Source: JAPLGZ01 sp038318235 (GTDB lineage: Bacteria > Chloroflexota > Anaerolineae > Caldilineales > Caldilineaceae). Taken from it: 5,021 bases of DNA. Each line of letters starts with the position of its first letter. Positions within the stretch are counted from its first letter, which is position 1. The translations under genes and the position numbers were made by a program. This document shows positions 4,828 through 5,021 of the stretch, piece by piece. A model generated the notes under the pieces. The model did not search any database and had not been told where the DNA came from. It saw only the letters and a list, made by a program, of their open reading frames with translations. Location: positions 1 to 5,021 of the forward strand of contig JBBQBY010000506.1 of NCBI GenBank assembly GCA_038318235.1, in the 5' to 3' direction.

Positions 4828-5021
4828 ATGTCAATCAGTTTGATGCTAGGAATTAGTTATCTCTTGGTGCTCCCCGTCATATCGTTAGTCATCTACTCGG
4901 CTTGTGTGGTTGCTGGCCGGACTTCCGAAGCGGCAGAAATGCGAGCAGCCAAGATCCACCGAATGCAAAATCCACGGCTCGCTCGAGTTCAGTCCAATTC
5001 TCGTTCAGTTTGGCAACGCCA
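4828..5021 (+). CDS. Small membrane-anchored protein, unknown function (3' end outside window)
   Basis: The frame is open for 64 codons from ATG 4828 to the window end. The start is defined by a near-perfect Shine-Dalgarno six bases upstream and an in-frame TAA just before it. Residues about 4-30 (SLMLGISYLLVLPVIS and following) form one hydrophobic segment, which could be a membrane anchor or uncleaved signal. After it comes a polar, Arg/Ser-rich stretch with residues such as RTSEAAEMRAAKIHRM. By the positive-inside rule the Arg-rich C-terminal part is probably cytoplasmic. I recognise no family. It is divergent from the possible minus-strand frame at 4585-4749, with 78 bases between the two starts, and no clear promoter is seen in that gap. 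Confidence 0.6.
   Translation, partial: MSISLMLGISYLLVLPVISLVIYSACVVAGRTSEAAEMRAAKIHRMQNPRLARVQSNSRSVWQR

Overview
The window is about 5 kb of moderately GC-rich bacterial chromosome. Genes are closely packed and mostly on the + strand. There are no rRNA, tRNA, CRISPR, transposase or phage genes. A eukaryote-like dimethylglycine dehydrogenase tail, an MptpB-type tyrosine phosphatase, a YhcH-family protein and repeats built on CACAGAG suggest a free-living, metabolically versatile bacterium. Chloroflexota is possible, but this is a weak impression and not a demonstrated assignment.

Layout. Positions 2-826 hold the C-terminal 274 residues of a dimethylglycine/sarcosine dehydrogenase-like flavoenzyme (GcvT-type folate domains). 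A short gap leads to a complete tyrosine phosphatase (872-1645) with the P-loop HCHAGKDRTG. The gap to the next gene is mostly a 118-bp imperfect inverted repeat (1655-1772) made of CACAGAG-like arms. A GNAT acetyltransferase follows (1820-2251). A likely sigma70-type promoter overlaps its last codons and would drive a YhcH/YjgK/YiaL-family gene (2370-2861), which ends in a strong intrinsic terminator with a perfect 22-bp stem.

After the terminator comes a type II toxin-antitoxin operon with its own promoter, candidate operator repeats and good ribosome binding site. The antitoxin (3042-3395) has a RelB/DinJ-like N-terminus but a VapB-like C-terminus. Its stop overlaps the start of a VapC PIN-domain toxin (3392-3796) by ATGA. 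Eighteen bases later, without a recognisable ribosome binding site, is a TauE/SafE-family (TSUP) membrane permease (3815-4588).

The last 430 bases hold no gene I recognise. They do contain two divergent small open frames, each behind a near-perfect Shine-Dalgarno sequence: a 54-codon minus-strand frame (4585-4749) whose stop interlocks with the permease stop, and a + strand frame starting at 4828 that encodes an N-terminal membrane segment and runs off the window.

The genes do not form one obvious pathway. The flavoenzyme, phosphatase, acetyltransferase and YhcH protein look like unrelated metabolic genes. The toxin-antitoxin pair and permease look like a separate transcription unit insulated by the terminator. 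I see no clear new defence or mobile system. The most unusual items are the hybrid antitoxin, the CACAGAG inverted repeat and the two divergent small frames.
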